DNA from: Accumulibacter sp.
Lineage (GTDB): Bacteria; Pseudomonadota; Gammaproteobacteria; Burkholderiales; Rhodocyclaceae
DNA length: 5,819 nt
Direction: 5' to 3'
Assembly: GCA_031274075.1 (NCBI GenBank)
Contig: JAISQQ010000075.1
Coordinates: 1 to 5,819 of the forward strand
Shown here: positions 5,107-5,819 of the stretch, in pieces
Layout: the number at the start of each line of letters is the position of its first letter
Position numbering within the stretch: the stretch's first letter is position 1
Made by a program: the position numbers and the translations under genes
Notes under the pieces: generated by a model
What the model saw: the letters and a program-made list of their open reading frames with translations, nothing else
Database searches by the model: none
What the model was told of the DNA's origin: nothing

Positions 5107-5819
5107 ATGGACTTTTTCGGACAACAAATTAAATCCCGGCGCAGAACCCTTTGGCTGGCCTTCTGTTTTACGCTGGCGGTGCTGGTAACGGCGGGATTAT
5201 CGTATTTTGGTACGCGGGTAATTTCTTTTCTCTGGAATGCCGCCTCTCTGCGGATAGATCCCATTGCCTTGATGATGGTCCCCTTATTCATTTCACTTTT
5301 CTTTATAGCGCGCGCGCACTCGCGCAGGAAAAAAAAGAACGGAGAAACAGAGGGGGACTTCGCGTACAACATGATCGTAGCGATCGGCTCGCTGGCGCTG
5401 CTGGCGGCGGTGTCGGGCATGACATGGCGGGATACTCTGTTCTACACCTTGCCGGATGTCAAAACCCTGCTCTGGACATTGCTGGCAGTCGTGGGCGGCA
5501 TCGTTTTCGGCTCGCTGGCAAAGGCGGCGCGTCTTGCCGGAAATGGCGCGCTTACCGTGGCGCGGGAACTGGGCGGCCAGCGTATTGCGCGCCCGGGCAA
5601 AGACCCGCTGGAGCGGCGGCTGTTGAATGTGCTCGATGAAATGTCGATTGCGGCGGGCGTCATTCCGCCCTTGGCGTTTGTGCTGCCGGAAGAAGCCGGT
5701 ATCAATGCCCTTGCCATCGGTCAGGATACTTCCCGCAGCGCCATCGTCGTCACCCGCGGGGCGCTGGAACGACTCTCCCGCGATGAATTGCAGGCGCTCA
5801 TCGCCCATGAAATCAGCCA
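5107..5819 (+). CDS. membrane-anchored M48 family zinc metallopeptidase (HtpX-like), 5' part
   Basis: The frame is open to the window edge, so only the first 237 codons and two bases are seen. The product has a basic cytoplasmic N-terminus (KSRRR near residue 9-13) and four predicted membrane helices (about 16-36, 51-69, 87-106 and 120-137). A basic cluster, RRKKK (73-77), follows helix 2. The start of an M48 catalytic domain comes next. Diagnostic features are LLNVLDEMSIAAGV (172-185), the substrate-strand motif INALAIG (199-205; often INAFAxG in the family), VVTRGALERLSRDELQAL (214-231), and HEIS at 234-237. The last two bases, CA, begin the second His of HEISH. M48 enzymes are zinc proteases of membrane-protein quality control; the charge pattern suggests a cytoplasmic active site. 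The relative found beside lemA in many proteobacteria is the nearest match I recognise, but no lemA is visible here. The first 250 bases look more AT-rich than the rod genes. An ATG at 5104 is the alternative start. The specific substrate is unknown. Confidence 0.88.
   Translation, partial: MDFFGQQIKSRRRTLWLAFCFTLAVLVTAGLSYFGTRVISFLWNAASLRIDPIALMMVPLFISLFFIARAHSRRKKKNGETEGDFAYNMIVAIGSLALLAAVSGMTWRDTLFYTLPDVKTLLWTLLAVVGGIVFGSLAKAARLAGNGALTVARELGGQRIARPGKDPLERRLLNVLDEMSIAAGVIPPLAFVLPEEAGINALAIGQDTSRSAIVVTRGALERLSRDELQALIAHEIS

Overview
The window looks like a high-GC betaproteobacterial chromosome. Protein style and gene order (mreC-mreD-mrdA-rodA in one tight run) fit that class, and a Rhodocyclales-like or similar environmental lineage is plausible. 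The genus cannot be fixed from the sequence alone. All real genes lie on the + strand.

Positions 45-4518 hold most of the rod-shape (elongasome) operon: mreC, mreD, mrdA (PBP2) and rodA, with gaps of 4 and 10 bases and then a junction that touches or overlaps. mreB, the usual first gene, would lie upstream of base 1. MreC and MreD are the inner-membrane scaffold. RodA (a SEDS glycosyltransferase) polymerises glycan strands from lipid II, and PBP2 cross-links them. The key motifs of both enzymes are intact, so the operon looks functional and ordinary.

Positions 4519-5106 contain no convincing gene and are dominated by repeats. After about 58 bases without visible structure come four 18-19 bp tandem units. 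Next are two REP/BIME-like inverted pairs of a GGAG-headed GC-rich hairpin, exactly 217 bp apart. Each is followed by a non-palindromic block of about 97 bp that is nearly identical in the two copies. A final half unit closes the array. This is the most unusual part of the window.

From about 5104 to the window end is the 5' part of a membrane-anchored M48 (HtpX-like) zinc metallopeptidase. It is cut off inside its HEISH zinc-binding motif. Its first 250 or so bases look more AT-rich than the rod operon, and it seems to be an independent transcription unit separated from rodA by the repeat array. No wholly new multi-gene system is visible. The second-look candidates are the composite repeat, the short ORF it carries into the peptidase start, and the peptidase architecture.
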